From Limnephilus marmoratus (taxonomy: Eukaryota > Arthropoda > Insecta > Trichoptera > Limnephilidae): DNA of 64,000 nucleotides. A program made the position numbers and the translations under genes. The stretch covers positions 59,252,665 through 59,316,664 of the forward strand of contig OU862906.1 of the NCBI GenBank assembly GCA_917880885.1. The letters run 5' to 3'. How positions within the stretch are numbered: the first letter of the stretch is position 1; each line of letters starts with the position of its first letter. Under the pieces are notes generated by a model, which was not told where the DNA came from, did not search any database, and was given only the letters and a program-made list of their open reading frames with translations. Below are positions 10,689 through 22,690 of the stretch, in pieces.

Positions 10689-12044
10689 TGTTACAGAGCT
10701 TTATTATATGTACCTACTTTTACAATACTGTCAGCCCATCCATTTCGAATATCAATGTTTCTAAACCAATGCTATGTACCTACTACCTACTTCCAATCTA
10801 CATATTGAGTAAATACAATAATATTATTTTTATTACTGATATATCTATGCCTGTATTATCTTATATTACATCCTATTCCAATTCAACTCTTTTACTTCAA
10901 GTTCATTATGTCGACTTGTCTTCGTGTATATATATATATATTTTTAATAAAAGTACTTGTAATAACATACTCTCTGTACCTATTCGCATTTTACAATGGC
11001 ACTCTCCAAAATTCAAGCACGAGAAATGTTTTTTCTCTTTTGAATTCGGTGGTTTTGTTAAAAAGAAATTTATATAAGTATTGTAATTAGCTTTAAGAAC
11101 CATATGTTTTACTATAAATCTGTATATGTATGTATTTAAAAAAAAAAAATGTGACTTGACATATGGTCTAGAAAAACTCGAATTTTTTTAATTCGTTCAC
11201 CGACATCAAAGTTCACTTGCAAACTTGTACGAATTTATGTCAGAGTTTTTTTGTTGAGAAACTCTCTTTAAACCTATTCCTAGTGTTTGAGTGGCAGGCG
11301 CACACAGCAGCAGAGCATGTCACAATGTAGATGTCATGTTTGTGACTGTTTGCAATAGAGCCGCATTCACCATGACTGCGGTTTGGCCATGCTGACAGCC
11401 TCTCCCCGCACCCTCTCTCAACGGGCCTCGGTCCCCGGCCCCTAAGGGTTGGAATTGCCTTAAAACTTGTATGATGGATTGTCCGCAAAACCTGTCCAAA
11501 CTAAAGTTTGACTGCGGTCTCTCAAACAGTTTACAACGTATTATATTATGAAATATTTTTATATTTACTCGTGAGAAATTGGTGATTACCCCGAAAACTT
11601 CGCGATTACAATGCATAACGACGTGTTATTGTTAAAGCAATTACATACCTTTTAAGTTTTGGCTACATTAATAAAATTGTGTTATTTAGAACTTTATTGG
11701 TCTCAAGGCGTGGTTTATATAAGTGGCGAATTGCGGAGATATAGAGCGGACGATGTCACATCCATAGACTTTGTGTCCGCGTCACTAACTTGTGTATGAT
11801 TTACGTCATACAAAGTCTATGAATTATGGTCCAATTTCCGATCAAAACTGTACTTCTTGTAAATGCGCCTACCGTCTGTATTACTTATAATCTTTTTATG
11901 ACTTGTGTATGAAGCTTTGTGTTTATTGAACTAAAGGTATCAATTTTTATGACTTAACAGGCCTGTTTTCATAGTGATTTTGAATTAAAACCACTTATAT
12001 TAAGTGTTAATAAAAAAAAAATATTTGTTTTATATATTCGATAA
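10689..12044. other. Unassigned
   Basis: Contains a short (TA) run near 10925, a GC-richer patch at 11280-11480 without coding features, and a short inverted pair catagactttgt / acaaagtctatg near 11764 and 11812. No gene is supported. Confidence 0.4.
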
Positions 12045-12845
12045 TATCATTATTTAAATTATAAAAACAGTTTATTATTATTTATTATTAAATTGGGTAA
12101 ATTTTTGAGATCGCTGGCAATGGTTAATATCCACTTTTTTTTAAATCTTTTGATTCACCTTAATTACATTAAAAGACAACTATTTGCATTGGGGGAAGTG
12201 GAAAATATTTCATTCTAAATTTCGATTACGTAAAATTAAAATTAGCTTTCATTCTGTGAAACGAGACCGTCCATTTTCAAACATTATTTTCAAATGTCAT
12301 TTTGTTATGTTGGTATTCTTGTTACTGTACGAAAAGATGCTAGAGCAAAGCGTAGCAGACTTCATGGGAATTCTAGGTTTGTGTAACATGGTTTGTGATA
12401 CAAAAGAAAGTGCCCCTTTATAACGCCTACTCGCGTCAAGGCAAGAAAAACATCCCAGTTTTCGAGTAGTTTAGCGGCTACGCTAGGTTTGTGTAACATG
12501 GTTTGTGATTCAAAAGAAAGTGTCCCGTACCTTCAAAATCTTCTAGCCGTTCGTTGTACATTCAAGTGTATCAGGAATGCCAACATACCAAAGTGACAGC
12601 GAATGAGCTAATAGCTAATGGCGTACAATCTCACAAGACGAAAGCTAATTTTAATTTTACGTAATCGAAATTTAGAATGAAATATTTTCCACTTCCCCCA
12701 ATGCAAATAGTTGCCTTTTAATGTAATCAAGGCGAATCAAAAGGTTTTTTAAAAAAAAAGTGCATATTAACCGTTGCCAGCGATCTCAAAAAATTTATTT
12801 TCATTGTTTATGAATGAATTGTTCTTATAAATTAAATAATATTAT
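12045..12845. mobile_element. Large foldback element with about 150-bp arms
   Basis: The left arm at about 12099-12250 (includes gagatcgctggcaatgg and gcattgggggaagtgg) recurs inverted at about 12640-12793 (includes ccacttcccccaatgc and ccagcgatctc). Weaker similarity extends outward to about 12045 and 12845. The centre holds a direct repeat of about 40 bases (gtttgtgtaacatggtttgt near 12375 and 12485). No transposase is present. Confidence 0.7.
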
Positions 12846-12904
12846 AATTTATAATTGGAAAGTCACGGGTTGCGATTGGGTACATAATTTTTGTCAGACA
12901 ACCT

Positions 12905-14070
12905 CAAAATTTTCTAACTAAGGGCATTACTTATATGTTATCTAAAAGCGAAAATATTAATAATCCATCTCAGTTTAGACCCATTACATGTTTACCGACA
13001 ATATAGAAAATTTTAACCTCTAAACAACAAAAAGGTTATCACAGAAAACACATGGGATGTAAAGAACAAATAGTTATTGATTCTGTAATTCTAAAACAGA
13101 TTCAAAAAAGATACCAAAAGCGTAATTTACTTTCTTGCTATATAGACTATCATAAAGCTATTGATAGTATCCCGCACTCGCGTCTGATCAAAATATTAAA
13201 TATAATCAAGTTAACCCCAATTTAATTAGCTTTTTGAAAAATATCATTTCCTTTTCGAATACCGATTTACTACTTAATTTAAAATGTAATAAAACAGTAG
13301 TACGGGCATTTAAAAAAAAAGAGGGACTTTTCAAGGAGACTCATTGAATCGTTTTTGGTTTTGCTTAGCATTGAATCCTCTATCTAAAATGTCAATTGAA
13401 AGCAAGTTTGGAATAAAAATTAAGGGTAGGGTAGGGTAGGGTACAAGAGAGAGTAGTACAGTTTCGCATCCATTATTTATGGATGATATAAAATTATTTT
13501 CGAATTCTGAATCAAATTTAGAGAAAACGATTAAGGTAGTTAAAAATTTTTCAGATGATATTAAAATGACTTTTGGTTTAGATAAATGTACAACGATCCA
13601 CATAGAGAAAGGCAAAATTGTAGATGGAGACGAGGGTATATTTAGAAATTTCAAAATTAAAAGTATGAAAGAGGGTGAGGGTTATAAATATTCAGGATAC
13701 CCGCAATCGAATAGATTAGATCATACTGGTATAAAAAATGATATTAGGATTAAATTTCAAACTAGGATCAGAAAATTTTTAAAATGCAATCTATCTGCTA
13801 AAAATTTAGTAAAAGCAATAAATACTTCGGCAATACATCTACTTACGTACTCATTTGGCATAATTAAACGGTCCAATACAGATTTAGATAGTTTAGAACG
13901 ATTAATTAGAACTACGTTAACAAAGTTTAATTGCCATCATCCAAATTCAGCTATAGAACGAATTAATTTACTTAGAAATTTAGGAGGTAGAGGTGTAGTC
14001 AAAATAACATCTTTGAAACACAATCAGGTAGAAATGCTAAGATTTTTTTTCCATAGGAAAGCTAATAAAA
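12905..14070 (+). pseudogene. R2-superclade RT domain (decayed)
   Basis: Reverse-transcriptase core. The first part (12905-13478) has stops, for example after FRPITCLPTI, and frameshifts near the QGDS region at about 13335. From 13479 the frame is open through the catalytic MDDIKLF (here MDD replaces YADD) and the DIKMTFGLDKC and YSFGIIKRS blocks, to about 14070, where SINE sequence takes over. The last roughly 45 codons of that open frame are SINE-derived and not part of RT. Confidence 0.75.
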
Positions 14071-14213
14071 AGCTTCCCAATCTTCCTCTTCCCCACCTCC
14101 TTCCCCTTCCCACCACCTTCATCACAACATACCCCAATTGGGGATGCCATAGTCTCACTGGCTCCAGACGGGAGCAGTTGAGATTCTTGTGCGGTTATTC
14201 ACTGTAAAAAAAA
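14071..14213 (+). repeat. SINE A 3' fragment inside the LINE
   Basis: A pyrimidine-rich stretch, then ccccaattggggatgcc, ctccagacgggagcagttg, gcggttattcactg and an A-run at about 14205-14213. It matches the 3' half of SINE A and interrupts the RT frame of the host LINE. Confidence 0.8.
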
Positions 14214-14234
14214 TATAATAATAATAGCTCAGAA

Positions 14235-14604
14235 ATGCGCAAGATAGTTTGCAAAGCAAATACAAACAATACACCTTTAAATATATATGACGAGAATGCC
14301 AACATTCTTATAAATACTAACCAGGAATTATTAGATGCCTGGTCAAATAAAATTGTTCACGCAAAACACTTCAATTATCTCAACCAAACATATGTTGACA
14401 AACTTTCATTAAACAAATGGTTGAGTATTGGAGAGTTGAGCGCAGAAATAGAAGGATTTATGCATGGCATTCAAGATAGAGTCATTAATACAAAAAAATA
14501 TAGGAAGATACAAATCAAAGATACAGAGATACAAAATATATAATTAAAGATACAAGTCGAATTGATGATTTATGTAGAAAATGTTTGGCTTTTCCGAAAA
14601 CTAT
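14235..14604 (+). pseudogene. R2-superclade LINE C-terminal segment
   Basis: An open frame of 102 codons (14235-14543), with EIEGFMHGIQD and a following frame with DDLCRKC, continues the LINE downstream of the SINE fragment. GF...IQDQV...KNY-like and CRKC blocks are expected just before the endonuclease of R2/R4-type proteins. It is cut at 14604 by the inserted LINE. Confidence 0.6.
14591..14604 (+). repeat. Target duplication of inserted LINE, left copy
   Basis: TTTCCGAAAACTAT, matched by TTTCCGGAAACTAT at 15823-15836 with one mismatch. It brackets the LINE at 14605-15822. Confidence 0.8.
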
Positions 14605-15822
14605 CATCATCATCACTATTGGCTCTACAACCCCTTGTGGGTCTTGGTCTCCTCAAGAGTCTTCGTCCACTCATCTCGGTTTTGAGCCAGCTCTCTCCAG
14701 TTTAGAAGCTCCAAGATAGATATGTCTTTGAGGACGTTGTCACTCCATCTTAGTCTTGGTCTTCCCAGGCTCCTTCGCCCTATTGGTCTTGAGTTCAGCA
14801 GGGACTTTGGTACTTGATGCTCGGTCATTCTCTCCACAGCCACCGAAGTCTTCCCAGTTTTATAAATGTTGCGACAATTAGCTCCTTAAACAAAGTATAG
14901 AGCTCATTGTTATAACTTCCGCGCCAAAAATCATTTTCTAGAACCGGTCCAAAGATGCGCCTCAAAATTTTTCTTTCAAAAACGTCCAGTGCTCGTTCAT
15001 TCCTCTTAGTTGGTACCCAAGTCTCAGCTGCGTACATAAGTACTGGTCTGATAAGTGTTTTGTACCCTAATATCTTCGTGTTTCTGGACAGCAGTCTGGA
15101 CTTTAATTGGTTTTGTAGGCGGAAATAACAGCGATTTGCGTTCACTATGCGCTTCTGTGTTATCAGGGAGCCTAGGTATGTGAATCTTGGTACCGTTTCG
15201 AAATTTTGGTTTCCACATGAGAGAGTTGGGATTTGTTGGGTGCATCCTACGACCATGTATTTGGTCTTTTGCTGGTTTACTACGAGACCCATATTTTTGG
15301 CAGAGCTTTCAAGATTTATGAAGGCATTACGTAAAGCATCTGGAATTTTCTCGATTATATCGATATCATCAGCGTAAGCCAATAGTTGCACAGAGTTGTC
15401 AAATATCCTTGCTCTTATCTCGATGCCTGAGTCACGAATAACTTTTTCTAAGGCTATGTTGAATAAGAGGCAGGCCAATCCATCTCCTTGACTCACCCCG
15501 TGGAGCGCTTCAAAGGGCTCGGACAAATCACTGCCAACCCTGACTCTACACGTTACTGGGGACATTGTTAATTTCATCATACTGATCAGCTTCCGCGATA
15601 TTCCAAACTCACTTATTGCATTGTACAATGCATTCTTATTTATGCTATCGTACGCGGCCTTGGAGTCTACAAAGAGTTGATATGTTTCGACATTGTGTTC
15701 TAGCGTCTTTTCCAAGATCTGTCTTAAGGAGAAAATTTGATCAATACATGATTTGCCTGGCCTGAAGCCACATTGGTAGTTGCCAATGATTTCTTCAGAC
15801 ATTGGAAGCAATCTTTTCTTTC
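14605..15822 (-). mobile_element. 5'-truncated LINE inserted into the R2-type LINE
   Basis: A minus-strand non-LTR element flanked by a 14-bp target duplication. Its 3' end carries a short ATG-type repeat (cat repeats at 14605-14613 on plus) rather than a long poly(A), a style seen in RTE and some I/Jockey-like elements. It is 5'-truncated inside the RT domain. Confidence 0.85.
14625..15811 (-). pseudogene. LINE reverse transcriptase with one frameshift
   Basis: The main open frame (15811-14825, 328 residues) shows CGFRPGKSCIDQI near residue 14, catalytic FVDSKAAYDSI at 47-57, GVSQGDGLA at 105-113, YADDIDII from 146, FTYLGSLIT near 210 and YAAETW near 265. Near 14830 the reading continues in another frame (14843-14625), giving VERMTEH and GRPRLRW, the usual C-terminal block. 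One small indel thus separates two parts of one protein. The start is an internal methionine because the element is 5'-truncated. Clade not assigned (RTE/Jockey-like by motifs). Confidence 0.85.
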
Positions 15823-15836
15823 TTTCCGGAAACTAT
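15823..15836 (+). repeat. Target duplication of inserted LINE, right copy
   Basis: TTTCCGGAAACTAT, partner of 14591-14604. Confidence 0.8.
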
Positions 15837-16120
15837 AGAACATATTATTTCGGGATGTTCTGTATTAGCGCCGCCGTCCGAGTAAACATTTAGGCACAAT
15901 CAGGTTTTAAAAAAAATTCACCAAAGTTTGGTAATTAAAAATAACTTCATTAACTGCCGTAATATACTACCATATTATGAATATGAACCGAATTAATTTT
16001 CAGAAAATGAATTGTATTTTTAGGAAATGAATTTTATAAAATATATTTTGATATACTACACTAACAGGCAGAATAATTAGTCATAATAGACCTGATGTAG
16101 TTTTACATGAAAAAATTTAA
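15837..16120 (+). pseudogene. R2-superclade endonuclease-region remnant
   Basis: Continues the older LINE after the insertion. ETIEHIISGC completes the CCHC block started by CRKC near 14575. VLKKIHQSLVIKNNF and ILPYYEYEPN follow, and HNRPDVVL matches the RPD block of the restriction-like endonuclease. There are stops and small frameshifts. Confidence 0.55.
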
Positions 16121-18189
16121 AAAATAACATGAAAATATCTTTAGTCGGTGAATTATTTTCCCATATGGTCTCTTGTAGGTTGACTTGTTGTTATTGTATT
16201 ATTTTGTATTTATTAAACTTATATAGTGCAATTGCATAGCGTGGATTGACTAGAAGATCATTTGTGGAAAAGTGTGTAAAAGGGTTAAGTTTTTTCTGTG
16301 GGAAAGATTTAACCCGGACATAAAATCTGAAGCGTTAAAAAATGTAAAAGATATAAAAATAAAAATATAGTTCCACAAAATAATTTATTTTCGTGAAAAA
16401 TTTTAACTACAATGCAAAAAAAATCACACCAATTTATTTATTTATAATATATAATTTATTATTAATATATTAATATTTCTGTATTATGCTGTTTAATGCG
16501 GAACTAAAAGGGTCTAAAGGGAACTAAAAGACTATTTTCTTCTAGGCTTATCACTATATAAATTGCAATTCTTGGTTGATTTTTCTGCCAAGGCACTACA
16601 AATTTTTAATCAATTATAGTGCGGACTAGTTTAGACTCTTCTGAAACATGTAGCCAATTTCACAATGTCAGTTTCAGCGCGCCAAATGAAAAATAGCTCC
16701 TTCTACGGAAAGTGACTTTTCTCAGAGCCTCCTGAGTGGAGCTAATGTAAAAAAGCCTCCCGCAAGCACTGACAAAATAAAAATAAAAATAGAGATGGAC
16801 GGAGATGGTTCAAATTTTCTCCAGCCAATACTCAGACATCGTTCTGTGTAAAGAAATAATAATCAATATGAGCAAACGCGGTCAAAAGTTTTCCCGGTCC
16901 AAAATAGTTCAAATTTTCTTTAATAATTAAAAAAAACATTGTTTACGTAAGTAAGTAGAATCTAAAATAATTGAAAGAATGATTTACCTTATTATAATAT
17001 TCAAATACGATAACGTACCCCGAGGTACGCGTCCATAAATGACAAGTAATTTTCTTTAACCGTAGATGTCCACGGAGAGATGTTCACACGGGGGGGATGC
17101 TCGGACCTGGAGAAGGGTACAAACATAAACTTCTAACAGTCCTAGCGTCCGGGGCGATATATATATATACAATGTATATTTTTTCTATAAGTCATTTATA
17201 AAATATAGAATGCAATAGGTTTTGGCTTTTGGGGCGTCAGTGCGTCTCCGCAACTTGCCACTTGTAAATGAACCCGCCTAAGACGGCAGGAAGAAAGACA
17301 ACTCTCGTCAATGGAATCTGTCATCTTACCGGAAAAACCAATGATGACTAAAACCCAGAAAAAAAAATTTTACGCTGTCTGCAATAATAAAACACTTTCT
17401 TTTGACTTTCTGCCATTGTATTATATTTCCTTTGCATATCCCGCTCTAGGTTACCCTAGTACCCGCTAAGTCACAAATCAAATAGAGCAAACACCTTTAA
17501 CCTTCTTCATTGCAGCCTCACCATAACCGATTTTTTTTTTCAGATTGATTCATGGTTCCGGACTCAGGCGTTCTTAGGATGGCCGCAGCTGGAGCGTGAA
17601 CGGCGTGCGGTGACCGCGGGGCCCTCGACCGAAACCAAAACAAGTCGTCAGCCGCTCGCGTTACACGGTTTTAACTGCTCCCATCACACTGGAGGATGTG
17701 GTTTGGAGAGACAAAGCTTACGGTGCCTAACTATCTTTCTTGGTATATGGAATATTTATTAAAAAAATCGAAGTAATATCTGGAATTACCTATTCTATAT
17801 TTTCTTTAATACTGCGAAATGCAAGAGATATGCTGTTATGGGTGCCTGACTGTCAGCGGACTATTTCCTAATGGGCATTGTTTGAATACGGAAAATAGTT
17901 GATTTTTGGAAGGTATGCGGTAGTATTGGTTAATAATATAATTTGAATAAGGAATGAATACGTTCATTTAGTTGATTTTTTTAAGGTGTGCAGTTGTATT
18001 AGTTAGCAATATTGGCGATGCCAGGAAACACAGCCCCACCCAGTAAAAACTGCGGATAGCACATCTCTTATATTTCAATATCTTTGACATACGTCTATGA
18101 AAAAAATAATCTTTGAAATAAACTAAGTACTTTGCTTTGTCCCTGTTGGTTATAAACTCATATATTTTGGATCATAAAGGAATTAATGC
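16121..18189. other. Mostly unassigned; SINE B tail fragment
   Basis: Holds a SINE B 3' fragment at 16720-16755 (ctcagagcctcctgagtgg then gctaatgtaaaaaa). A GC-richer patch at 17540-17700 has no coding or family features. There is a short (AT) run near 17160. No gene is seen. Confidence 0.4.
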
Positions 18190-18340
18190 ATTTTCTAGCC
18201 TGCAATAATGTTGTCATCATGTCAAATTTCCTATTCTATATTACTATAGTATTCTATATTCTATATGTACAATAGTATTCTAGCCTGCAATAATATTTTC
18301 GTCATGTCAAATTTCTTATTCTATATTCTATAGTACTCAC
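18190..18340. repeat. Tandem duplication (about 80 bp, two copies)
   Basis: The phrase tagcctgcaataat followed by cgtcatgtcaaattt-type sequence and ttctatatt occurs at about 18197 and 18280. Confidence 0.7.
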
Positions 18341-18449
18341 AGTATTTATGTGCATACATAGCTTCAGATAGGTACGGTTATTCAAAGTAATCTTTACGAT
18401 CACACTACGAAAATATTTCTACCTAACCATGGCCAATGCAAGGAGTATT

Positions 18450-18660
18450 ATCTGCTCCAGAAATTCGAGGTCATTTCAAACAATGCATCGTCCTAAATCC
18501 TTCTTGTAGGCCAACAGCCAAAATGTTACCAAACTATCATTCAATTATTTATATCTCACCGTGACCGGCGTAAGTATTGCTAGCCACTCCAGAAATTCAA
18601 GGTCATTTCAAATAATGCATCGTCCTAAATCCTTCTTGTAGGCCGTCATCCAAAATGATT
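18450..18660. repeat. Tandem duplication (about 132 bp apart)
   Basis: ctccagaaattcgaggtc followed by catcgtcctaaatccttct starts at 18455 and recurs with few changes from 18587. Confidence 0.75.
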
Positions 18661-18902
18661 CCAATCATTCATTCATCCATCAAAATTAATAATTCTCCTT
18701 CTTGACTGAATCCCGTTGACGGAGGTCTGCTTCGTGGGTATTTTCATTTTGAACTCGGCTAGGCCCGTGGTCTCGGCAATGATTTAGTAGATTTTAGACC
18801 GACACAGCCCTTTTCGCTTCGACCGAAACAGAACCGAAATATCCTACATGTAGGCACAAATGTTTAAAAATATTGAACACAAGCCGGTATAATTTACACT
18901 GT

Positions 18903-18965
18903 GGTTGCAGGGTGGTAAGCTCCTAAGATTAGAATTAACTGGTTCAAATCTCGGCGCAAACAATA
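18903..18965 (+). repeat. tRNA-like sequence
   Basis: A-box-like GGTTGCAGGGTGGTAAG and B-box GGTTCAAATCT spaced as in a tRNA, but no complete cloverleaf. Likely a SINE head or tRNA fossil. Confidence 0.4.
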
Positions 18966-19096
18966 AAAAAGGTAAGGTAATTTTGTACGCAACAGATGAA
19001 GACCATGAATTGACTCACTCCGGAATTTATAAAAACAAAATGGAGTATTTAATCATTGAATAAAATATTGAAACTGGAAAGTCAGATTAGGATTCA

Positions 19097-19165
19097 GGCG
19101 CATCTAGGAATTGAACCCAGGACCCCTTGCTTGACGGGGAAGGGCTCTAACCACAGAGTTAATTC
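19097..19165 (-). repeat. tRNA-like sequence (SINE head)
   Basis: The minus strand has TGTGGTTAGAGCCC, an anticodon-like hairpin with CGTCAAG, and B-box GGGTTCAATTCC. The acceptor stem is not convincing, so this is a tRNA-derived head, not a gene. Confidence 0.5.
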
Positions 19166-19273
19166 AAATCCCCGGCAAGGAAGAGGTGCTGGATTCAATT
19201 TATATGTATATATAACGCTAAATAATATATGTTCACCCATTATTTTGAAATGCTAAGTTAATGTACACTTTGC

Positions 19274-19301
19274 CTTGAGGAAGGATCGGTTATTCCGAAA
19301 C
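19274..19301 (+). other. Hammerhead-like core
   Basis: CTTGAGGA followed by a short imperfect stem and CCGAAACCGG. This is a degenerate version of the CTGANGA-stem-GAAAC pattern repeated elsewhere in the window. Confidence 0.3.
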
Positions 19302-19584
19302 CGGTCGGCATTGATATAAAAAATAATATAGTGGTTCAAACACCAATAGTACTCTTGTTGAACTTTTTAAACGACTTCAAAAAGGAGGTGGTTCTCAATT
19401 CGACTGTATTTTTTTTATGTTTGTTACCTCAGAACTTTCGACTGGGTGAACCGATATTAATGATTCTTTTTTTATTTGAAAGCTGGTGCTTTCCATGTGG
19501 TCCCATTTCAATTTGGTCTAGTTCTGACAATGGAATCCATGAGAAAACCATATAAGTATGTGCGCGACAAATGGACGAATAACT

Positions 19585-20284
19585 TGCTAGCATTGGCGCT
19601 ACTTGCGGCCAACGCTAAACCCAAAACCTGGAAAGGACATGCAATAAACAAGCCGGCGGCTAGCTCTGCACAGCCGGCGCGAGCAAGGTCCCTCTTAAAC
19701 CCAGGGCGAGTGTCTGTGGTTCGCTTGTTAATTCCTACTCCCCTTCCTTTCCTCAAAATCTCCAGGTCTCCTTCCTCAATCAGAACACAGTTGTTATGCA
19801 CGAAAAAGGGTTTTATTCAATTAAAGGTGAACAGGGTTCTACAAAAGGCCAGCATCGGCACTACACACATGAGTATTTGGCTATCTCTAATTAATTCTAT
19901 CATAACGGGGGGAGCTTCTCTCAACTCTCTCTACACGTGTTCAGTGAATTTAAATGTCAGTTCTTAGCACACAGAGGGGTAGCAAGGTTCATTGGTACTC
20001 ACAAGCAGGAGATAGGCGGTCGGCAGACAGGATTATGGGTAGGCGTAAGCCTCTTTAAGCACAATACACAATTAAAGTAAAACATCGTGAGCGTTTACGG
20101 AGAGCGCCTAGCGCGAATCACGGGGAACACAGTTATTCTGCCGAAGGCCGGCGAAGGAATGGGGGTGGGGAGCCGCTCGGCGCTTGGCACGGGCGCCGCG
20201 CGGTGCGGGGAGAGGGGGCGGAGGGCCTGTGCAAGGGGTCAATTCGCTATTAGCTCGCACGGGAAACAATTCCGTAACGTAACA
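19585..20284 (-). repeat. LARD 3' LTR (700 bp)
   Basis: On the plus strand begins TGCTAGCATTGG and ends CGTAACGTAACA. Carries AATAAA on the minus strand near 19811-19816. Identical in length to the right LTR. Confidence 0.88.
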
Positions 20285-20298
20285 CTTCCCCCCTCGCC
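20285..20298 (-). promoter_or_regulatory. Polypurine tract of the LARD
   Basis: The minus strand reads GCGAGGGGGGAAG directly before the LTR start, the expected plus-strand primer site. Confidence 0.75.
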
Positions 20299-21054
20299 GC
20301 AAAAAAGGCGACGTGGTAATGGAGCAGTAGGGCTAAGAAATCCTCTTACCCTTCTAGCACTTGTGCCAAAAAAAAAAAAAAAAACATCCAAGAGAAAGGG
20401 GGGAGAGAGAGAGAGAGAGAAAAAGAAAAAGTTGCTAGCTACAAAATAGTAGAAACAAAAACAAAAGAGAAAAAAACATGGTGAACAAAGAATTATACAT
20501 GAATGTACATGAAAGAGCAGTGGCATACATAAATATAAACAAGGACCTGCTGGAGAAAGGTACAAGGGTTATGCAGTGATAGAAAAAAAATGACTCTAAA
20601 TTGTATCATTGGTCTGTGAGCTAAGTTTGCGTAGCGTGGTTTGCGTAGGATGTTTGGGGTGTTTGAACGTTGCACTGAAGTTATAAGGTTACTTTGTCAC
20701 AGTAACCTGGCCCGTTTGAGATTACACTCAAGGAACACTAGGGCCTTAAAGAAAACACGAAGAAGAGAACGCAGGATGAGGCTTCTTGGTGGTGGAGAGG
20801 GTTCTACCTGTCACAGAGGTCAAAAAGGTAGCTGCTTCCGGATCCTGTGGGTGGGCCAGTATGACGTCATTGAGGTACTGGAGAGTGGAATTGTAATTGG
20901 TGGTTGGTCCTTTATAGAGGAGGTGGTTTGTGTGCATGACAGCCGTTGTTGTGATGGTGGTTGGTACACTGGTTTGTATACAGTGGGATTGTTGGATGAA
21001 CAATTGTTGGTATTGTTATTTGCGCAAGGGCACAGGAGCATTGGCATGATGGCA

Positions 21055-21225
21055 ACAGAGCAATTTGCAAGGTGCAGCTGGAACATTTGCAAGATGCAGC
21101 AGGAACATTTGTACAATGGCAACAGGAACATTTGCGAGATGCCGCAGGAACATTTGTACAATGGCAACAGGAACATTTGCAAGGTGCCGCAGGAACATTT
21201 GTACAATGGCAACAGGAACATGAAC
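21055..21225. repeat. 45-bp tandem repeat in LARD
   Basis: gcaggaacatttgtacaatg starts at 21099, 21144 and 21189, an exact 45-base period with a partial unit upstream. A multiple of three keeps frames open by chance. Confidence 0.85.
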
Positions 21226-22574
21226 CAACTTAGAGCTGACGTGCTCGGGTTTGTTTGAGTGATGGTTTTGTGATGATACAATTCGCAACTACACGCACGA
21301 CTCACACTAGGTTATGTTAGGTGTGGTCGGGTGCTTTTGGTACGTAGGGTTTGAAGGCATGGGACCTCCGTGACGGTAGTGAAGGCAGCATGAAGAGAGG
21401 CGCAGGTGTAGATAGGGTGAAGAGCTGCTGGTCTTCTTATTAATCCGGCGAAAAATTATTATTAGAACAAAATTCTTGAAGTTTACCTGCCTGGTAGACC
21501 AATGATGAAAAGGTTTGGAGAGAAACAAGGTGTGCATGTTGAGAAAGATTGGATTAGTTTGACGTGTAGAGAGAGAGAGACGGAGAGAGAGTTAACTAAG
21601 TGTAACTACAGACTTATACATATTACAAAGGTACGTATTCAAGGAAGGTTCTGTTTAACCCATTTAGTTTTTTTTAAACTAAATACATTTCCAAGAACAC
21701 GTAGGTAAGGGTTTGTACGTATGACAAAATGCCACGTTCGAAAGAAGTTGGTCTTCCATGACCTATGCTCACGTCTATACGGTAGCATTTTTTCTACTTT
21801 CGAAGAACAAAAACATTGAGTACAAATAAGTTATGAAAAGTGGGAAAGGAGTAGGAAGTTGAAAGGATCCGTGTATGAAGGTTGTCCCATTTGACAAACG
21901 AAACGCCAAGTGCATAACGCATATATCCCCATTCACGGATAATTTCGAGGAAGGGAAAGGGTGACAATTGGGAACATTTGAACGAAGAAAACTGCTGAGG
22001 ACTCGGCTATTTCCGAAATTCGACCTCTGAGTGGAAGGTGAAACAAGGTCTACAGCAGTTATCCTGGCACATTACAATACCATTTGGTAGTGTGGGACAA
22101 AAGGAATACACTGACATAAAAGAGTCTAATCCTCCACGTGTATTGGGTAGAAGATTAGAGGGTCGTTTTATTCTCCTACTTGTTTGCGAGAAATGACAGA
22201 CCCTTGCTCAAATCTCACAAACCTGGGGGTTTTCTTGTTCGTCCCCCAGACAACGAGTTAGGTGTTTTTGTGTCCATCAACTTTACTCCTACGACACGAT
22301 GCCCCATAATCATGAGTGAAGCGTATGATTAGTCCTTTTGAGATAGTGGATAGTTCCTGGGTTCTTGTGACAGGAAGTCCACGGGCATGTTAATGAGTAC
22401 TCTGCTGCAAAAGCAATAATTTTCTGATAACAGAAAATAAAAGGCGTGTGATCTACGCTTGGTAGGTCACACAAACATGGGGTAGATATTATTTCGTTCG
22501 CACGACTCATGGTGAGTATTGTAACGTCTTCACGTTTGGTGCACAGATTATATAAGTACACAGTAATAACAAAG

Positions 22575-22690
22575 CGGTTCTCATGCCAAAAGACACACGA
22601 CCAAAAAGGGGCGGTTCTCATGCCAAATAAATGACACACGACCAACAAGGGGCGGTTCTCATGCCAAAAGACACACGACCAACTCAATAA
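22575..22690. repeat. 38-41-bp tandem repeat in LARD
   Basis: ggttctcatgccaaa...acacacgacca repeats from 22575, 22613 and 22654. Confidence 0.85.

Larger units (their letters stand above)
12855..16120 (+). mobile_element. R2-superclade (R4/Dong-like) LINE, nested and dead
   Basis: Successive RT pieces run along the plus strand: FLTKGITYMLS and QFRPITCLP (near 12930-13000), CYIDYHKAIDSIPH (near 13140), FMDDIKLF (13480), KYSGYPQ and a long C-terminal thumb, CRKC (near 14575), then after the inserted LINE PETIEHIISGC (15827) and NRPDVVL (near 16088). Order and motifs fit R2-type elements, which have one frame with a C-terminal CCHC and a restriction-like endonuclease. Interruptions: a SINE A tail at 14071-14213 and a LINE at 14605-15822, plus in-frame stops. 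Confidence 0.75.

Noticed and set aside
13479..14207. 242-codon frame as an intact gene
   Set aside because: It is an internal piece of a dead R2-type RT, and its last part is a SINE fragment.
20641..21305. 205-codon plus and 161-codon minus frames in the LARD as accessory proteins
   Set aside because: Overlapping on both strands across a 45-bp repeat, no domain, composition explained by the repeat.
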